Shown: in pieces, positions 9,701 to 17,975 of the stretch | Layout of the letters: each line of letters begins with the position of its first letter | How positions within the stretch are numbered: the stretch's first letter is position 1 | From: Acidimicrobiia bacterium | GTDB taxonomy: Bacteria > Acidobacteriota > Terriglobia > Bryobacterales > Bryobacteraceae | Direction: 5' to 3' | NCBI GenBank assembly: GCA_016871315.1 | Contig: VFZE01000012.1 | Location: 1-64,000 of the forward strand | DNA: 64,000 bases | Translations under genes and position numbers: made by a program | The notes under the pieces: generated by a model | Database searches by the model: none | What the model was told of the DNA's origin: nothing | The model's input: only the letters and a program-made list of their open reading frames with translations

Positions 9701-10194
9701 ACATCGGCGGCATCTATGAGCTCCCCTTCGGCAAAGGCCGCAAGTACGCCTCCAACGCGCACTCCGTCGTCCGCCACGTCTTCGGCGGATGGGCCGTCAG
9801 CGGCATCCTGCAGATCATCAGTGGCGAGCCCCTCCGCCTCCCCGCCGCCATCGTCTCCGGCAATCCCGGCATCGAAAACCCGATCCTGGGACGCTGGTTC
9901 GACACCACCAAGGTCACCCGCCAGCCCGATTTCACCCGCCGCGGCAACCCGCTGCAGTGGCCCGGTTTCAATGGCCCGGGCATTTTCAGTCTCGACATGA
10001 CGCTAGGCAAGGATTTCCGCATCAGTGAGCGCATCGGCTTCGAGTTCAAGATGGAATCCTACAACCTGCCGAACCACTTCAACGCCGCCAATCCTCAGCT
10101 CAACCCGGACAGCTCCCTGTTTGGCCGCGTCACCGCGCAGCGCAATACCTACTTCGGACGCCAGTTGCAATACACCGCGCGTATACGATGGTAG
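6760..10194 (+). CDS. TonB-dependent receptor, Oar-like
   Basis: This 1144-residue outer-membrane protein has a signal peptide (LALSILLLFSGAACAQ), then a carboxypeptidase-regulatory-like beta-sandwich (about residues 25-105: RGTVSDSSGSVVVAAQVTL, GDYLFDFVSPGSYTLTV). A plug domain follows, with DILVDGSPNTWG and QNATDAEYGHSAGG, and then a long beta-barrel ending in a C-terminal aromatic/basic strand (YTARIRW). This architecture is the Oar-type receptor family that is greatly expanded in Acidobacteria. A strong ribosome site (GGGAGG) precedes the ATG. The next gene overlaps its last bases, so the PQQ-repeat protein is probably in the same transcript. Ligand unknown; plausible ligands are oligosaccharides or peptides. 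Confidence 0.95.
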   Translation: MSNRVVLALSILLLFSGAACAQELRGSVRGTVSDSSGSVVVAAQVTLRNVNTAVRTTRETSSSGDYLFDFVSPGSYTLTVEMQGFRTFIQENILVQTRSDLTINARLELGQLTETVRVIEAPVTVQFTKTTMETTLDSKMSNSLPIIHRNPFLLLQLDPQVTFTSTSQEQSPFHHWAGSRLDVGGGTQLKNDILVDGSPNTWGPKTNYVPTIDSVSELNVQQNATDAEYGHSAGGIVSVQMKSGSNDWHGSTYFFGRNPLLNARPDSTTPTPSLIRHNVWGVTSGNPIRKNKLFNFFSYEGQNLREPINLIKTLPTALEREGDFSRTMFLVAGQSGIKPIFDPWTTQTQGNTVTRMPFAGNVIPKSRMDPTSLIFLRDIWAPNGPGDNITGINNYRLTFARVYDYYNYTNRTDWNINDRLKVFGRVSRFHTNVASPNPPGTPAASTGGSERNSLTIAGDVVWTMNPTTVLDFRGSYNKPVDRFMDPIAEVPSMAQFWPSNPTWFDSYAKALPVQYYPGLQLGGNFGRGGYWYSAPDFWNMQGKMAKTSGKHYLKFGGEFRSFRGNNSLPAPLQFFFPAANTANTYINPNTGLSGHDWATFLLGAIGDNSRARNVPALFGRNHFWALYFQDDFKVSQNLTLNLGLRWEYDTPLRDRDQRLSRYLDFTNPIPEFQGANAPRLPAAVMAIRGTAPVYNGAWIHTDDSHPAAHKSPKSFLPRVGIAYRLSDRSSLRFGYSRYAIPPSVDIEGGINLNDVIPYPGYGQDTFILPTLQGVPSARFSDPFPNNSNPLTPPVEKRLGRYTELGSRVQSIVWNQDLRTAYNERFNFSYQRQIWSQIVVDATYFMSFGFNERYLKQLNNIDPRYGFQFRNAVQAQVDNPFFQILTPDKFPGGLRNVARIPVNELLRPYPHYNAITQWMSEGVHRRYHSIQLKAQRPFAGGYNFLIGYNYNRYRQDEFYDNVDNFLDNLTLQDAPNARHKFNIGGIYELPFGKGRKYASNAHSVVRHVFGGWAVSGILQIISGEPLRLPAAIVSGNPGIENPILGRWFDTTKVTRQPDFTRRGNPLQWPGFNGPGIFSLDMTLGKDFRISERIGFEFKMESYNLPNHFNAANPQLNPDSSLFGRVTAQRNTYFGRQLQYTARIRW

Positions 10195-11459
10195 GGATGA
10201 AATCTGCTTCCCTTACCTGTGCGTTTCTTTTCTCGTCCGCTATTGCCATCCCTGCCGACTGGCCCCAATGGCGTGGCCCCGGCCGCGATGCCATTTCCTC
10301 TGAGACCGGCCTGCTGAAGCAGTGGCCCAAGGACGGCCCAAAGCTCCTCTGGCGCATCGAGGGCATTGGAGACGGCTACGCTACTCCCGCGGTCGCCGGC
10401 TCTCGCCTGTTGCTCCTCTCCAGCCGCGGTGTAGAAGACGAATCCGTGCAAGCCTTCTCCGTCAACGATGGGAAGCTGCTGTGGTCCACCCGGCTCGGCA
10501 AGGTCGGCGCGCCCGATCAGCAGCCATCCTATCCGATGGCGCGCTCGACTCCCACCATCGATGGTGACCGCCTCTATGCCCTCAGCTCCGGCGGCGATCT
10601 CGCCGTCCTCGAAACTTCCACTGGCAAGATCATCTGGAAGAAAAACCTCCAAACCGACTTCCAGGGCAAGCAAGGCAAATGGGCCTACTCGGAATCGCCT
10701 CTCATCGATGGCGACCTCCTCATCGCAACCCCCGGTGGCGCCGAGGCCACCCTCGTCGCCCTCAAAAAATCCACCGGCGAACTCATCTGGAAATCAGCCG
10801 TGCCCGGCGCCGACCCGGCAGCCTACGCCTCCGCCATCGTCGCCCAAGCCGCCGGCCGCAAGCAGTACGTGCAGTTCCTCGACAAAGGCGTCGTTGGCGT
10901 CGACGCAAAAACCGGCCAGTTCCTCTGGCGCTATGAGAAAACCAGTACCGGCCCCGCCAACATCGCCACACCCATCGCTCACAATGGCTACGTCTACTCC
11001 ACCAACGCCCGGCGCTTCGGAGCAGGCCTTGTACAACTCCATGCCACCGCGCAGGGCCTCTCCGCCGAAGAGGTCTACTTTGAGCGCGACGCTCCCAACA
11101 CGCTCGGCGGCCAAGTGCTGGTCAACGGCGTTCTCTACGGCACCAACCAGAAAGGTCTCGCCGCCGCCGGCTTCGCCACCGGCAAGCTGAAATGGCAGTC
11201 GGAAACCGACGGCCCCGGCTCCGTGCTCTACGCTGAAGGCCGCATCTATCTCCACACCGAGGCCGGCGACATGATCCTCGCCGAAGCCACACCGGAGGCA
11301 TACCGGGAACTCGGCCGCTTCACGCCGCCGGGCCAGCCCAAGCACCTGCGCAATCGCGAAATGGCCTGGTCCTATCCGGTGGTCGCCAACGGCCGCCTCT
11401 ACATTCGCGACCAGGGCGTCCTTTGGTGCTACGACGTCAAGGATTCAAATCCCCGTTAG
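10188..11459 (+). CDS. Secreted PQQ-repeat beta-propeller protein
   Basis: The product (423 residues, or 420 if the in-frame ATG at 10197 is used) starts with a signal peptide and then DWPQWRGPGRDAISSETGLL, the usual opening of BamB-like/PQQ-repeat propellers of Acidobacteria and Planctomycetes. Repeated blades follow: SVNDGKLLWSTRLG, ETSTGKIIWKKNL, KKSTGELIWKSAV, DAKTGQFLWRYEK. It lacks the lipobox of true BamB and the catalytic residues of quinoprotein dehydrogenases, so it is more likely a scaffold or binding propeller. It overlaps the end of the TonB receptor gene by seven bases, suggesting cotranscription and an envelope role. Confidence 0.88.
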   Translation: MVGMKSASLTCAFLFSSAIAIPADWPQWRGPGRDAISSETGLLKQWPKDGPKLLWRIEGIGDGYATPAVAGSRLLLLSSRGVEDESVQAFSVNDGKLLWSTRLGKVGAPDQQPSYPMARSTPTIDGDRLYALSSGGDLAVLETSTGKIIWKKNLQTDFQGKQGKWAYSESPLIDGDLLIATPGGAEATLVALKKSTGELIWKSAVPGADPAAYASAIVAQAAGRKQYVQFLDKGVVGVDAKTGQFLWRYEKTSTGPANIATPIAHNGYVYSTNARRFGAGLVQLHATAQGLSAEEVYFERDAPNTLGGQVLVNGVLYGTNQKGLAAAGFATGKLKWQSETDGPGSVLYAEGRIYLHTEAGDMILAEATPEAYRELGRFTPPGQPKHLRNREMAWSYPVVANGRLYIRDQGVLWCYDVKDSNPR

Positions 11460-11474
11460 CAAGGAGTCACCTCC

Positions 11475-12020
11475 ATGAACCGCGCTTTGATCCTGCTGAT
11501 GCTGGCCGCGCTTACCATGCCCGCTCAGGAAAACCCGCTTAGCTCCGAAGCCCAGCAGTCTTGGGCTCGAACCAAGAACAACATTCTCGGCGCCGCAAAC
11601 AAAATGCCCGAGGATAAATACGACTACAAGCCAGCGCCGGAAAGCCAAAGCTTCCGCGATCTGGTGGCGCACACCGCCGATTCCGCCATGGGCGCCTGCT
11701 CCGGCTTCTCCGGCGAACGCAAATCAGCCGGCGCCGCACAGATGACCGCCAAGGCCGACCTCATCACCGCGCTCACCGCCGCCATGACCGAGTGCGACAA
11801 CGCCTACGCCTCCCTGACAGACGCCAAAGCCACGGAGATGATCGCCGGCCGCGGCGGCCAGCGCTCGCGTCTCGGCACGCTCTACGGCAACACCATCCAC
11901 ATCGAGCATGAGTACGCCCAGATGGCCGTGCACCTGCGCGCCAATGGCGTCGTTCCTCCGTCGAGCGAAGGCCGCATGGGCGGTGGTGGCGGCAAAAAAG
12001 GCGGCAAGAAGCAGCAGTAG
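11475..12020 (+). CDS. Secreted DinB-family protein
   Basis: The 181-residue product has a signal peptide (ALILLMLAALTMPAQ) and a four-helix DinB-like domain. Matches include SWARTKNNILGAANKMPEDKY, with the usual helix 1 and P-x-x-x-Y turn, FRDLVAHTADS with the first metal-ligand histidine, and HIEHEYAQMAVHLRANG with further histidines. DinB/YfiT proteins bind divalent metals through three histidines and include thiol-dependent transferases, but secreted ones have no assigned function. The C terminus is Gly/Lys-rich (GGGGGKKGGKKQQ). A strong ribosome site (AAGGAG) lies just upstream. It follows the PQQ-repeat gene by 15 bases and probably shares its transcript. Confidence 0.85.
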   Translation: MNRALILLMLAALTMPAQENPLSSEAQQSWARTKNNILGAANKMPEDKYDYKPAPESQSFRDLVAHTADSAMGACSGFSGERKSAGAAQMTAKADLITALTAAMTECDNAYASLTDAKATEMIAGRGGQRSRLGTLYGNTIHIEHEYAQMAVHLRANGVVPPSSEGRMGGGGGKKGGKKQQ

Positions 12021-12026
12021 CGCCCG

Positions 12027-13232
12027 TCAGCCGGCGCGGATCTTCTCTCCATCTGCGAGCGGTGGCTCGGCAGGCAGCGCCACCGCTTCACCCTCTTGAA
12101 GCCCGTTTTTCACTTCCACGTGCGTCAGGCTCGACGTGCCCAGCTCCACCTCGCGCCATCTCACTTGATCCCCACTGCGCACGAACACCCCCGTCTTGCC
12201 TCCCTCCCTCCGCAGCGCCTCTTTCGGAATGCTCAGCGCATTCTCCACCACCTCCGCCACGATCTCCACATTCACGTTCGCCCCGGCCGGCAAGCGCCCG
12301 TCCCTGTTTTCGATCCCGCAGCGCACCTCCCCCACTTGCCGCGTTCCTATCGCTACGATCTGCGCCGGCATCATTTCTACTTCCCCCTTCCAGCTTTCCC
12401 CCGGCGCCGCATCCCAGCTGATCGCGACCGCCATGCCCACCGATACGCGGCCCAGCTCCGGCTCGTCCACATAGACTGTCACCTTCAATCGATTCAGCTG
12501 TCCCACTTCCCCCACCAGGTCTCCTGGCCGCAGGAATGCGCCGTTTCGGATCGCCAGATTGTAGATGACGCCGTCCTGCGGCGAGCGGATCACCGCCTTC
12601 TCCAGCCGCAGCTCCGCCAGCGTGATGCCCGCTTCAGCCTCCTTCAGCCGCGCCTCGGCAGCTTCGCGCCCGCCGGTTGGCAGCAGGGAACCACGCTTCT
12701 TCTCCAGCCCCGCGATCTGCGCCTCCAGCTGCTTCACACGGTCTTGCTGCGCCGTCAGTTCCTGCTTTGTCGCCGCGTTCTTTTCCACCAGCCGCGCCGT
12801 CACTCCGGCCTCGCGCCGCGCGATTTCCAGATCCAGCCGCGCCTGCCACAGTCCGTTGTCGATCTCCGCCAGCGCCTCTGCCGCTCCGCCTCGCTCATAC
12901 ACTTCCAAATCGGCCCGCGCCTGCGCTTTGCGTGCCTCCGCGGAAGCCAACTCCCCGCGCACCGCGGAAACATCCACCTCCGCAACCACCTCACCCCGCC
13001 TCACTCGGCTGCCCTCCTTCACCCGCAATCTCACCACGCGCCCCTCCGCCTCGCTCCGCACGGCGGTGAACTCGGCCGGCAACACCTTGCCGTTCGTCGT
13101 CAGCCGGCTCACCAGCCGTTGCCGCTCCACGCGCATGAACCGGACCTCGCGCCCCACATCCCTGCGACCGTACATAAACATCGCGGCTGCAACAACCACC
13201 ACAACCAGCAGAAACGTGGCCAGCTTCCTCAC
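12027..13232 (-). CDS. HlyD/RND-type periplasmic adaptor subunit
   Basis: The start chosen is GTG at 13232, whose GTGA overlaps the stop of the dehydrogenase gene and opens directly into a membrane anchor (LATFLLVVVVVAAAMFMYG). The 401-residue protein then shows the membrane-fusion-protein pattern: first half of the lipoyl domain (VRSEAEGRVVRLRVKEGSRV), a long coiled-coil hairpin (about residues 85-190), the lipoyl return (VIRSPQDGVIYNLAIRNG), and beta-barrel and membrane-proximal domains. Such adaptors bridge an inner-membrane ABC or RND pump to an outer-membrane channel, but no pump or TolC gene lies nearby, so its partner must be elsewhere. It converges with the DinB gene, with six bases between stops. 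Confidence 0.88.
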   Translation of the reverse strand: MRKLATFLLVVVVVAAAMFMYGRRDVGREVRFMRVERQRLVSRLTTNGKVLPAEFTAVRSEAEGRVVRLRVKEGSRVRRGEVVAEVDVSAVRGELASAEARKAQARADLEVYERGGAAEALAEIDNGLWQARLDLEIARREAGVTARLVEKNAATKQELTAQQDRVKQLEAQIAGLEKKRGSLLPTGGREAAEARLKEAEAGITLAELRLEKAVIRSPQDGVIYNLAIRNGAFLRPGDLVGEVGQLNRLKVTVYVDEPELGRVSVGMAVAISWDAAPGESWKGEVEMMPAQIVAIGTRQVGEVRCGIENRDGRLPAGANVNVEIVAEVVENALSIPKEALRREGGKTGVFVRSGDQVRWREVELGTSSLTHVEVKNGLQEGEAVALPAEPPLADGEKIRAG

Positions 13233-14329
13233 GGCACCAGCACCGCCTTCCCGCTCTGCCACCGCTTCACCGTCTCCAGCGCCTCGGTCGCTTGCTCCAG
13301 CGGAAACCGGTGCGTCACCTGGCTCGCAAACAGCCGCGCCCACTCGCCCAACTCCAGCATCCGCAACGCCGCATCCACGTGCCGCGGCTCGAAACCCCAG
13401 CTTCCATGCACGGCCAGTTGCTTGCGCGTGATCGTGTGCGGGTTGAACTCGATATTGCCCGCATTGGCGTACTGGCCCAAAACCAGGAACTTCCCGCCGT
13501 CCCGGCACATCTCGATCCCTTCATTTACGGCTTCCGGATGGCCGACACACTCCACCACCACATCGGCTCCGTAGCCGCCGCATAACTCCAGCGTCAGTTT
13601 CTGCCGCTCCGCGCGATCCTTCACCTCGGCGATATCCACCGTCACATCTGCCCCAAACGCGCGCGCCATCTCCAACCGATGCGCCGGCCCGCCGATCGCC
13701 ACAATCTTGCCCGCGCCCGACTGCCGCGCCACCGCCAGCGCCGCCAGCCCCACCGGCCCCGTCCCCTGAATCACTACCACATCCCCCCACCCAACCGGAC
13801 ACCTTTCCAGCCCGTGGATCGCTGTCGTCAGCGCGCATCCGGCGCCCACCACCGACACCGTCTCCAGACTGTCCGGCAGCCGGAAAATCGACGACCCGGC
13901 CCGAAGCATGATCTTCTCCGCATACCCCCCGCGCAGATGCGGCGCATCCTCGCAACAATAGGAGATCCCGTACGCCTTCCTCTGCAAACACCTGGTCGGT
14001 TGTCTCTTCTGCCGGCAGTAGTAGCACTCCCCGCACACCACCGAACTCGCCCACGTCACGCGATCCCCGGCCTGAATCGGCACTCCACGCCAGTCACGGC
14101 TCAGCCCCTCACCCACCTCCTCCAGCCGCCCCACCGACTCATGGCCCAGGATCACCGGCAGCGGAATCGGCAGTTCGCCCTTCCACAAATGGACATCGGT
14201 GCCGCAGATGCCCGCCATCTCCACACGCGCCACCGCTTCGCCCGGCCCGGGCCGCGGCGGGGCAGGGAAGTCGCGCATCTCCAGCGGCTGGTTGTAGCCG
14301 GCCAGCACCGCCGCCCTCACCGCGCTCAT
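13229..14329 (-). CDS. Zinc-dependent alcohol dehydrogenase (MDR family)
   Basis: The start is ATG at 14329 with AGGAG seven bases upstream, giving 366 residues. The catalytic zinc site is GICGTDVH with GHESVG, and the structural zinc loop is CGECYYCRQKRQPTRC. The Rossmann fold shows VIQGTGPVGLAALAVARQSG. It should oxidise a secondary alcohol or polyol with NAD(P)+; the substrate cannot be told. It overlaps the upstream gene by four bases (ATGA) and the adaptor gene downstream by four bases (GTGA), so all three are translated from one message even though their functions look unrelated. Confidence 0.9.
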   Translation of the reverse strand: MSAVRAAVLAGYNQPLEMRDFPAPPRPGPGEAVARVEMAGICGTDVHLWKGELPIPLPVILGHESVGRLEEVGEGLSRDWRGVPIQAGDRVTWASSVVCGECYYCRQKRQPTRCLQRKAYGISYCCEDAPHLRGGYAEKIMLRAGSSIFRLPDSLETVSVVGAGCALTTAIHGLERCPVGWGDVVVIQGTGPVGLAALAVARQSGAGKIVAIGGPAHRLEMARAFGADVTVDIAEVKDRAERQKLTLELCGGYGADVVVECVGHPEAVNEGIEMCRDGGKFLVLGQYANAGNIEFNPHTITRKQLAVHGSWGFEPRHVDAALRMLELGEWARLFASQVTHRFPLEQATEALETVKRWQSGKAVLVP

Positions 14330-14895
14330 GCGCCGCTCCTCGCGCACCAGGCAAACAGCAACCGCCACTCCTTCAACTGCAGCTCCATCGCATCCTTTTC
14401 CATCGCCGAACCCGGCTTGCGCCACGCCTCCTCGCATTGATCGATAAACGCGAACGGATCCCACCGCGCCACGCCCGCCGCCTCCGCCAGTTCCTCAAAC
14501 ACCGGGTGCCGCCCCACTCTCCGGAACCAATAGGCCGCGTTTCCCGCATCCGGCTCCCTCCGGTGCATGATCCCGTGCCAGAAGCGCCCCTCCACGCTGT
14601 GGATGTTCTGCGAAATCTCGTGCGATTCATCCAGACGTGAAAAATACAGCCACAGCCCGCTCAGCGCTGCTTCCGGATGCCGCGCTCCGGGAAACAGCTC
14701 CGGCGCCTGGGCCTTCTTCAACAGGCGGCCCACCGCATCATCCAGCGCCAGCGAACCGGCCAACGGCATGACGCGCTTGCCGTCTCCTGCCAGCCTCAGA
14801 ATCTCCTGAACCGCATCCGAATAGATCATCGCCGAAAGAACCTCATTCTCCCATACCCGCCCCGGCAACTGAGCGGATTCCCTTGCACTAAACAT
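14326..14895 (-). CDS. Hypothetical protein translated with the dehydrogenase
   Basis: No family is recognised. The start is taken at ATG 14895 (MFSARESAQLPG, 189 residues); an upstream in-frame ATG at 14958 would overlap the divergent gene and is less likely. The protein is soluble, helical and rich in Trp/His/aromatics, with segments GLWLYFSRLDESHEIS, FWHGIMHRREPDAGNAAYWF and a C-terminal WRLLFAWC. It overlaps the dehydrogenase start by four bases, so the two are likely made together and may act on the same substrate. The His/Glu-rich middle (HEIS, HGIMHRREPD) could bind metal, but that is speculation. Confidence 0.7.
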   Translation of the reverse strand: MFSARESAQLPGRVWENEVLSAMIYSDAVQEILRLAGDGKRVMPLAGSLALDDAVGRLLKKAQAPELFPGARHPEAALSGLWLYFSRLDESHEISQNIHSVEGRFWHGIMHRREPDAGNAAYWFRRVGRHPVFEELAEAAGVARWDPFAFIDQCEEAWRKPGSAMEKDAMELQLKEWRLLFAWCARSGA

Positions 14896-14924
14896 TTTTA
14901 TTATGTTATGTTTGATCCTTCTCC

Positions 14925-15263
14925 ATGCCTTTGTACCGTATTCACCGCCTGAAGCCAAACCCCAGGCAATCTTTCCGCTGGGCTCCCCACACTGCCGGCG
15001 CCGCCTCGGTCAAGCCCAGGGACTACGAACCGGCCGGCGAGGTTGACGCTTCCTCGCCCTACGCCGCCTGGGCCGCCCTCAGCCAGTCCGAGCAGCCCCT
15101 CGAGGTCGGTGACCTGTTGGAGCAACCCGGCGGCGTTCTTTGCATCTATAAATATGTAGGCTTTGAAAAAGCCAACTGGGTGATCCCGGAAATCAAATCC
15201 GGAATGGAGAACGATCCCGCCGCCGCGGGCCCGCCGGTGCCGGACGCCTGCGCCGAAGCCTGA
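14925..15263 (+). CDS. Hypothetical 112-residue protein
   Basis: This soluble product has a basic N terminus (MPLYRIHRLKPNPRQSFRW) and a middle part, LEVGDLLEQPGGVLCIYKYVGFEKANWVIPE, that looks like a small beta-rich domain. No family is recognised and no catalytic motif is visible. It is divergent from the hypothetical protein at 14895 with only 29 bases between starts, an A+T-rich stretch that probably holds promoters for both. The 2H-phosphoesterase gene follows after 23 bases, so the two may be cotranscribed. Confidence 0.65.
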   Translation: MPLYRIHRLKPNPRQSFRWAPHTAGAASVKPRDYEPAGEVDASSPYAAWAALSQSEQPLEVGDLLEQPGGVLCIYKYVGFEKANWVIPEIKSGMENDPAAAGPPVPDACAEA

Positions 15264-15286
15264 CAATGTGTATTATGAGGTAAGAA

Positions 15287-15862
15287 ATGGAACCCCATCA
15301 GAATGGGGCCGCCAGGGTCAACAGTTTTGCGTTGGTAGCGTATATACCGGATCCCCTCGGCTCCTTCCTGGACCGGCTTCGTCAGAAGCTGGAACCCAAC
15401 TCACTCAGCCCCAAGGCTCACGTCACCATCCTCCCACCCCGCCAGCTCCCTGACCCCGGCATGAAGCAGCAAGCCTGGAATTGGCTGTGCGGCTCACTGA
15501 ACGGCGAGCCGGCCTTTAACATTTCCGCCGGCGGCATCGAAATCTTCCCCGGAACCCACGTCATCTACCTCTCCGTCGCCGACGGCTTCCATCGGCTTCG
15601 CGAGCTGCACCACCAGCTCAACGCCGATTCCCTTCAATTTGAAGAGCGCTTCCCCTACCACCCCCACATCACCCTCGCACAGAACCTCACCCAACAACAG
15701 GCTCGTGAACTCGCCGAGGAAGCCTCGCGCCTCTGGGCCGGCTTTCATGGCCCCCGCTCGTTTTCCGCCGAACGGCTCACCTTCGTCCAGGAGACATCGG
15801 ATAAGCGCTGGATCGACTTGCACCAGCTCCCCCTGGCTCACGCCGGCGTCCTGCGCTCCTGA
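15287..15862 (+). CDS. 2H phosphoesterase, 2'-5' RNA ligase-like
   Basis: The 191-residue protein carries both H-x-T motifs of the 2H superfamily, HVT at 45-47 and HIT at 127-129, spaced as in bacterial LigT/ThpR proteins. These enzymes act on 2'-5' or cyclic phosphodiester bonds; the physiological substrate is generally unknown. The fold pattern is typical: an N-terminal strand FALVAYIPDPLG, AHVTIL, and PHITLAQNL near the second motif. Its 3' end overlaps the convergent beta-helix gene by 86 bases, an unusually long tail-to-tail overlap; the beta-helix protein's last residues may therefore be a non-conserved extension. Confidence 0.88.
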   Translation: MEPHQNGAARVNSFALVAYIPDPLGSFLDRLRQKLEPNSLSPKAHVTILPPRQLPDPGMKQQAWNWLCGSLNGEPAFNISAGGIEIFPGTHVIYLSVADGFHRLRELHHQLNADSLQFEERFPYHPHITLAQNLTQQQARELAEEASRLWAGFHGPRSFSAERLTFVQETSDKRWIDLHQLPLAHAGVLRS

Positions 15863-17519
15863 CCTCCACCTCCTCGTCCACTCCCTCCGGTCTTGGCCCG
15901 TATAGCGGTAACGTCTGCCCCGCCTCATAGGCGCCGATATCCGGCCCTTCACCTGAGTATCCATCGTTGATATTCGGCAACCTCAAACCCGCATCCACCA
16001 CTTTCGATCCGGCCCGCGGCCGCAAATCGGGCGGCTCACGTTCCGGTATGGCCGGCAGCGGAAACGCTACGCCTTCGAACACGTCCATCTCCACGCGAAC
16101 CCCGTGCGGCTCCGCCTGAAAGAAATCCAGCCGCCCGATCCGCCCGCGGAACGGCGTCTCATACGTCCCCACCGCATCGTAATCGAAGCTGCAATGTGGC
16201 CCTGGATTCGCCATGTTCGCCGCCATGCCCGCCCCCGGACTGTAATTGCCGTACCGCGCCTCACCCGGCGGCCCGCCGATGGATAGATTGTTCCGGAAGT
16301 AGGCATGGTCGAACGGCTGGCTTGAAAAACACGCCATCCCGTCGCCCACCTTCACCGTCGTGTTGTGCAGCACCACGTCTCCCTGACTGTAGCGGTGCAG
16401 CTTGAACGGAACATGCGTCAGGTTGTACATCACGTTCCTGATGAAGTACGTTGGCCCTCCCAGCCCAGGTTGCGAACTGAGGCCCACAAAACAATTCGTC
16501 AGCCGGTTCCCCACGATCCGGCAGTTGTTAAAACAAAAATCCGCCTCGATTCCGTCATCCACTCCCTTATCAATATCGTTGCCGTACACATCGATCCCAA
16601 TCTGCTCATGCGCGCCCCGATCCTCCATGAACGAGATGCAGTCGCGGAAACCGCTCACACGGTTATGCGCTATCACATTCCCCGGCCCGGTCAGCTGAAT
16701 CCCTTCCCCCAGGTTCTCCCCATCGGCCCCCATCGCCTGGCTGATCCACGCATTTCGCCCCTCGATCACGTTATCGGCGATGTAGGCGTTCTTCGCCCCC
16801 GGCGGATTCGAGGCTCTCACCCCGTAGGTCGCGGTGATACGGCACCGCCGCACCACGATATCTTCGGTATCGTTCAGGCTGATCCCGGTTCCATCCGTGC
16901 GCACCGTCACGCCTTCGACATAAACATGCTTCCTCCCATTCAACGAAATCGACTCGAACACCGCCCCCCCATCCTCGGACCGGTAAACGATCGGCCGCCC
17001 CGGCTCCCCATCCTCCAACGCCACGAACCGCCCATACTCGCCCGCCTCCAGCAGCACGATCTCTCCCGGCGCCGCTCTGCCCAATTCTCCCGGACGCGCC
17101 CGCCTCAGAACGCTGTCCGGCGCCGCCCTCGGCACCGGTCTCGTTCGCGCCCGCACCGTCCGCTCCTCTGCTCCCCCATCCGGATCCTCAAGCTGCAGGT
17201 GAATCTCATATTCAGTCCCAGGCCGCAAGTCGAAAATCGACCCGCTATGCTTGTTCTCCCACGAAAAAGGAACCGTCGTTGTCCGCCCTTCTCCCGCCGG
17301 CACCCTGCGCAGCGGCATCGCCTCCCGCCACTCCTCTTCTCCCACCGCGCGGTACCGCACCCGAACCACTCCGTTCAGATTCTCGTCCCCGGCGATTTTC
17401 CACTCCACCGCCAGGTTCACCAGAGTCGGATACGGTGCGCTAACTTCCCCCGCTATCGTCGCATTCTGTGCCGCAACAGACCCTGCTGTCAGCGCCAACG
17501 CCGCCACCCATCGCATCAT
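15777..17519 (-). CDS. Secreted right-handed beta-helix protein
   Basis: The start is ATG at 17519, whose ATGA overlaps the stop of the preceding VOC fragment, giving 580 residues with a signal peptide (MMRWVAALALTAGSVAAQ). An N-terminal fibronectin-like part (about residues 25-125, including DLRPGTEYEIHLQL) is followed by many PbH1-type coils: GRKHVYVEGVTVRTDGTG, NDTEDIVVRRCRITATYG, GNVIAHNRVSGFRDCIS. This suits pectate-lyase-like polysaccharide lyases or hydrolases. The fold usually ends near DIGAYEAG; about 35 further residues run antisense to the 2H gene and are probably unstructured. No catalytic residues can be assigned, so the substrate is open. Confidence 0.85.
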   Translation of the reverse strand: MMRWVAALALTAGSVAAQNATIAGEVSAPYPTLVNLAVEWKIAGDENLNGVVRVRYRAVGEEEWREAMPLRRVPAGEGRTTTVPFSWENKHSGSIFDLRPGTEYEIHLQLEDPDGGAEERTVRARTRPVPRAAPDSVLRRARPGELGRAAPGEIVLLEAGEYGRFVALEDGEPGRPIVYRSEDGGAVFESISLNGRKHVYVEGVTVRTDGTGISLNDTEDIVVRRCRITATYGVRASNPPGAKNAYIADNVIEGRNAWISQAMGADGENLGEGIQLTGPGNVIAHNRVSGFRDCISFMEDRGAHEQIGIDVYGNDIDKGVDDGIEADFCFNNCRIVGNRLTNCFVGLSSQPGLGGPTYFIRNVMYNLTHVPFKLHRYSQGDVVLHNTTVKVGDGMACFSSQPFDHAYFRNNLSIGGPPGEARYGNYSPGAGMAANMANPGPHCSFDYDAVGTYETPFRGRIGRLDFFQAEPHGVRVEMDVFEGVAFPLPAIPEREPPDLRPRAGSKVVDAGLRLPNINDGYSGEGPDIGAYEAGQTLPLYGPRPEGVDEEVEVRSAGRRREPGGAGASRSSAYPMSPGRR

Positions 17520-17717
17520 TTCCGCCGCACCTCGCTCATCAACTCTAGCAAGTTCCCATCCGGGTCGCGGAACCCTGCCATCCACAAATCGTGTTCCGGC
17601 ATCTTCGCAATCAGCCGCGGCTGGGTAACCGTCTTTACGCCGTTAGCCACCAGCGTCTGGTAGCTCTTCTCGATATCCTCAACCACCAGGTAAACAATGG
17701 AGCTGTACCTCGCCCCG

Positions 17718-17756
17718 TCCGCCCTCTGGGGCACCAACGTTAACGGCGACAAGTAG
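17718..17756 (+). pseudogene. Orphan 3' tail of a W-G-repeat subtilase
   Basis: On the plus strand this stretch reads SALWGTNVNGDK then TAG. The intact subtilase 2 kb downstream ends SALWGSSINGDK then TAA, and the DNA is similar too, with the last dozen codons matching at most positions. Nothing upstream on this strand continues the repeat. It looks like the remains of a second, deleted subtilase copy or a recombination scar, and it replaces the first half of the VOC gene on the opposite strand. Confidence 0.6.
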
Positions 17757-17956
17757 TCCGCCGCCTTCCCTTCTGCGCGTGATACGCTGTTCCTCACGTC
17801 TTTGCTCCGCTTCAGGAGAAAGGAACAGCGTTTGCGCTTTCTGGTTGCTCTTCTCTTCACCGAAACCCGGCTCGATGCCCGCGGCCCCACAGGATGGCGT
17901 TCACCCGGCCCAGTTCTTTCGCTCCCGGGTTGATCACCATGCCTCGATGCTAACAC

Positions 17957-17975
17957 CAAGTTGCCCGACAACTTG
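17957..17975. promoter_or_regulatory. Inverted repeat upstream of the subtilase promoter
   Basis: A perfect 7-bp inverted repeat, CAAGTTG-5-CAACTTG, lies about 130-150 bases upstream of the predicted sigma54 start. One half-site (CAACTTG) occurs again at 18072-18078, touching the -24 element. The position fits an upstream activator site for a sigma54 enhancer-binding protein. The inference rests on spacing and symmetry only. Confidence 0.35.
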